From NCBI GenBank assembly GCA_964396845.1, contig CAYNGH010000062.1, positions 1 to 17,523 of the forward strand: DNA of 17,523 nucleotides, in the 5' to 3' direction. The notes below the pieces were generated by a model, which ran no database searches, was not told the DNA's origin, and saw only the letters and a program-made list of their open reading frames with translations. The DNA comes from CAYNGH01 sp964396845. Its GTDB lineage: Bacteria; Vulcanimicrobiota; JAJTBE01; CAYNGH01. The translations under genes and the position numbers were made by a program. Shown in pieces: positions 16,283 to 17,523 of the stretch. Positions within the stretch are counted from its first letter, which is position 1, and each line of letters starts with the position of its first letter.

Positions 16283-17523
16283 TTACTGAACTGAACCTGC
16301 CAGAACCTTCCACTGGGTGCCCCGGTGGGTGTCCATCAGCTCGATTCCATTTTCTCTGAGATGATCCCGAATCTGGTCGGCCCGGGCAAAGTCCCTGTTT
16401 CTGCGGGCTTCTTCCCGTTCCCGGATCAGCTCCACAATCTCTTGGGCAAGACCTTTTTCAACCATGGATTCTTTCATCTTCAGCCCCAGAACAGTGTCAA
16501 CCTCCATCATGAAGTCGATAACCCCGGCGGCTTCTTCCCCGTCAACCATCCCCTGATCCATAAGCCGGTTGACACCGGAGATGAATGTGAATACCGCGGC
16601 GATTGCCCCTGATGCATTGAGATCGTCATCCAGGGCTTCGCCGAATCCCCTGCGGGCTTCATCTGTCAGCTCTGCCACCCCGGAAGGCCCGTTGCCACGG
16701 TGTTTCCGCACCCGCCGGAGGAAATCGTATATCCGGTTTAACGCCTTCACCCCGGCATCCAGCCCGGCAAAGGTGAAATCCAGCTTTTTCCGGTAATCGC
16801 TGGTGACATACATATAACGAAGGGCTATAGGATCATATCCCCGGTGGATTATGTCCCGTAGAGTGAAGAAATTCCCCTTGGACTTGGACATTTTTCCGCC
16901 ATCCACCAGAAGGTGATCGCAGTGAAGCCAGTAGTTGACGAACTTTCCGCCGAAGGCCCCTTCTGACTGGGCGATTTCGTTCTCGTGGTGGGGAAACATG
17001 TTGTCGATGCCCCCGGTGTGGATGTCGAAGTGTTTTCCCAGGTTTTTGGAACTCATGGCGGAACATTCAATATGCCAGCCGGGACGACCCTTTCCCAGCT
17101 CTGTTTCCCAGAACACCTCGCCATCATCAGGAGTCCATGCCTTCCACAGGGCAAAGTCCGACAGGTTATCCTTTTCATATTCGTCATGGCTGACCCGGGC
17201 GCCGGTTTTCAGTTCTTCCACATTGATGTGAGCCAGCTTGCCGTAACCGGGAAATTTTGCAATGGAATAATAAACAGATCCGTCATCACCCCGATAACCG
17301 ATCCCCTTGGCCAGAAGAATCTTGACAATGCGAACCATCTCATCAATATAATCGGTGGCCTTGGGATATACTTCAGCTCTCTCGATATTGAGGCGATCTA
17401 AATCCTGAAAAAAGGCATCGGTGAATTTCTTTGTGTAGTCCTGCAAGGATATGCCCGTGGCCCCCACCTGCCGGATGATCTTGTCGTCCACGTCGGTTAT
17501 ATTCATCACCTGGTGAACCTTGT
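16283..17523 (-). CDS. cysS: Cysteine--tRNA ligase, N-terminus outside window
   Basis: The frame is open to the right edge (KVHQV precedes MNITDVDDKI), so about 60 N-terminal residues, including the HIGH motif and the first zinc ligand, are missing. The 408+ visible residues show the CysRS signature MNITDVDDKI, the zinc-site residues in GWHIECSAM and in FPHHENEIAQSE, the KMSKS loop (GGKMSKSKGNFFTLRDI), the DALR-type helical domain with LDDDLNASGAIAAVF, and a normal C-terminus (ADQIRDHLRENGIELMDT). The enzyme charges tRNA-Cys with cysteine using ATP in the cytoplasm. It is the most upstream gene visible in the minus-strand operon; the promoter lies beyond the window. The sequence looks intact and ordinary. 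Confidence 0.97.
   Translation of the reverse strand, partial: KVHQVMNITDVDDKIIRQVGATGISLQDYTKKFTDAFFQDLDRLNIERAEVYPKATDYIDEMVRIVKILLAKGIGYRGDDGSVYYSIAKFPGYGKLAHINVEELKTGARVSHDEYEKDNLSDFALWKAWTPDDGEVFWETELGKGRPGWHIECSAMSSKNLGKHFDIHTGGIDNMFPHHENEIAQSEGAFGGKFVNYWLHCDHLLVDGGKMSKSKGNFFTLRDIIHRGYDPIALRYMYVTSDYRKKLDFTFAGLDAGVKALNRIYDFLRRVRKHRGNGPSGVAELTDEARRGFGEALDDDLNASGAIAAVFTFISGVNRLMDQGMVDGEEAAGVIDFMMEVDTVLGLKMKESMVEKGLAQEIVELIREREEARRNRDFARADQIRDHLRENGIELMDTHRGTQWKVLAGSVQ

Noticed and set aside
1..17523. tRNA genes, rRNA, CRISPR arrays, IS elements or attachment sites.
   Set aside because: None seen: intergenic space is small, and no regular direct repeats, terminal inverted repeats or transposase motifs were found.

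Overview
This is 17.5 kb of gene-dense bacterial DNA with about 50% GC and strong GGAGG-type ribosome binding sites. No ribosomal RNA, phage, IS or CRISPR sequence is visible, so the organism cannot be fixed. A YlbL-type PDZ/Lon protease and a DUF5693 protein recall Firmicutes and several candidate phyla. A secreted alpha-2-macroglobulin (A2M) is commoner in diderms. A poorly sampled diderm or candidate-phylum bacterium is my best guess, held weakly.

Layout. (i) 3-2690 (+): the 3' part of a GAF/multi-PAS sensor, cut by the left window edge, with no output domain after the last PAS. (ii) 2710-3744 (-): a membrane-anchored PDZ/Lon-type serine protease, convergent with the sensor. (iii) 3935-8578 (-): a 1547-residue A2M-family protein with an intact thioester motif and its own terminator at 3842-3880. 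(iv) 8579-8945: a 367-bp divergent intergenic region. (v) 8946-10847 (+): a BCCT-family transporter, probably for glycine betaine or a similar osmolyte, with a long charged N-terminal extension. (vi) 10860-17523 (-): a tightly packed operon read as cysS (right end cut), a DUF697 membrane protein, a membrane TPR protein, then a DUF5693 polytopic membrane protein.

How the parts fit. cysS is housekeeping. The three genes after it are joined by short overlaps (8 and 32 nt) with good ribosome sites and encode only envelope proteins, so a common membrane complex of unknown role is plausible. The A2M protein should trap proteases in or outside the envelope.

The most unusual feature is inside the A2M gene. 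At the place where animal A2M has its bait region and complement C3 its anaphylatoxin domain, this protein carries about 85 residues that look like the C-terminal domain of a type II secretion major pseudopilin (GspG). A flexible Met/Pro/Arg-rich stretch that could serve as bait follows it. The uncharacterised DUF697-TPR-DUF5693 cluster is the second point of interest.
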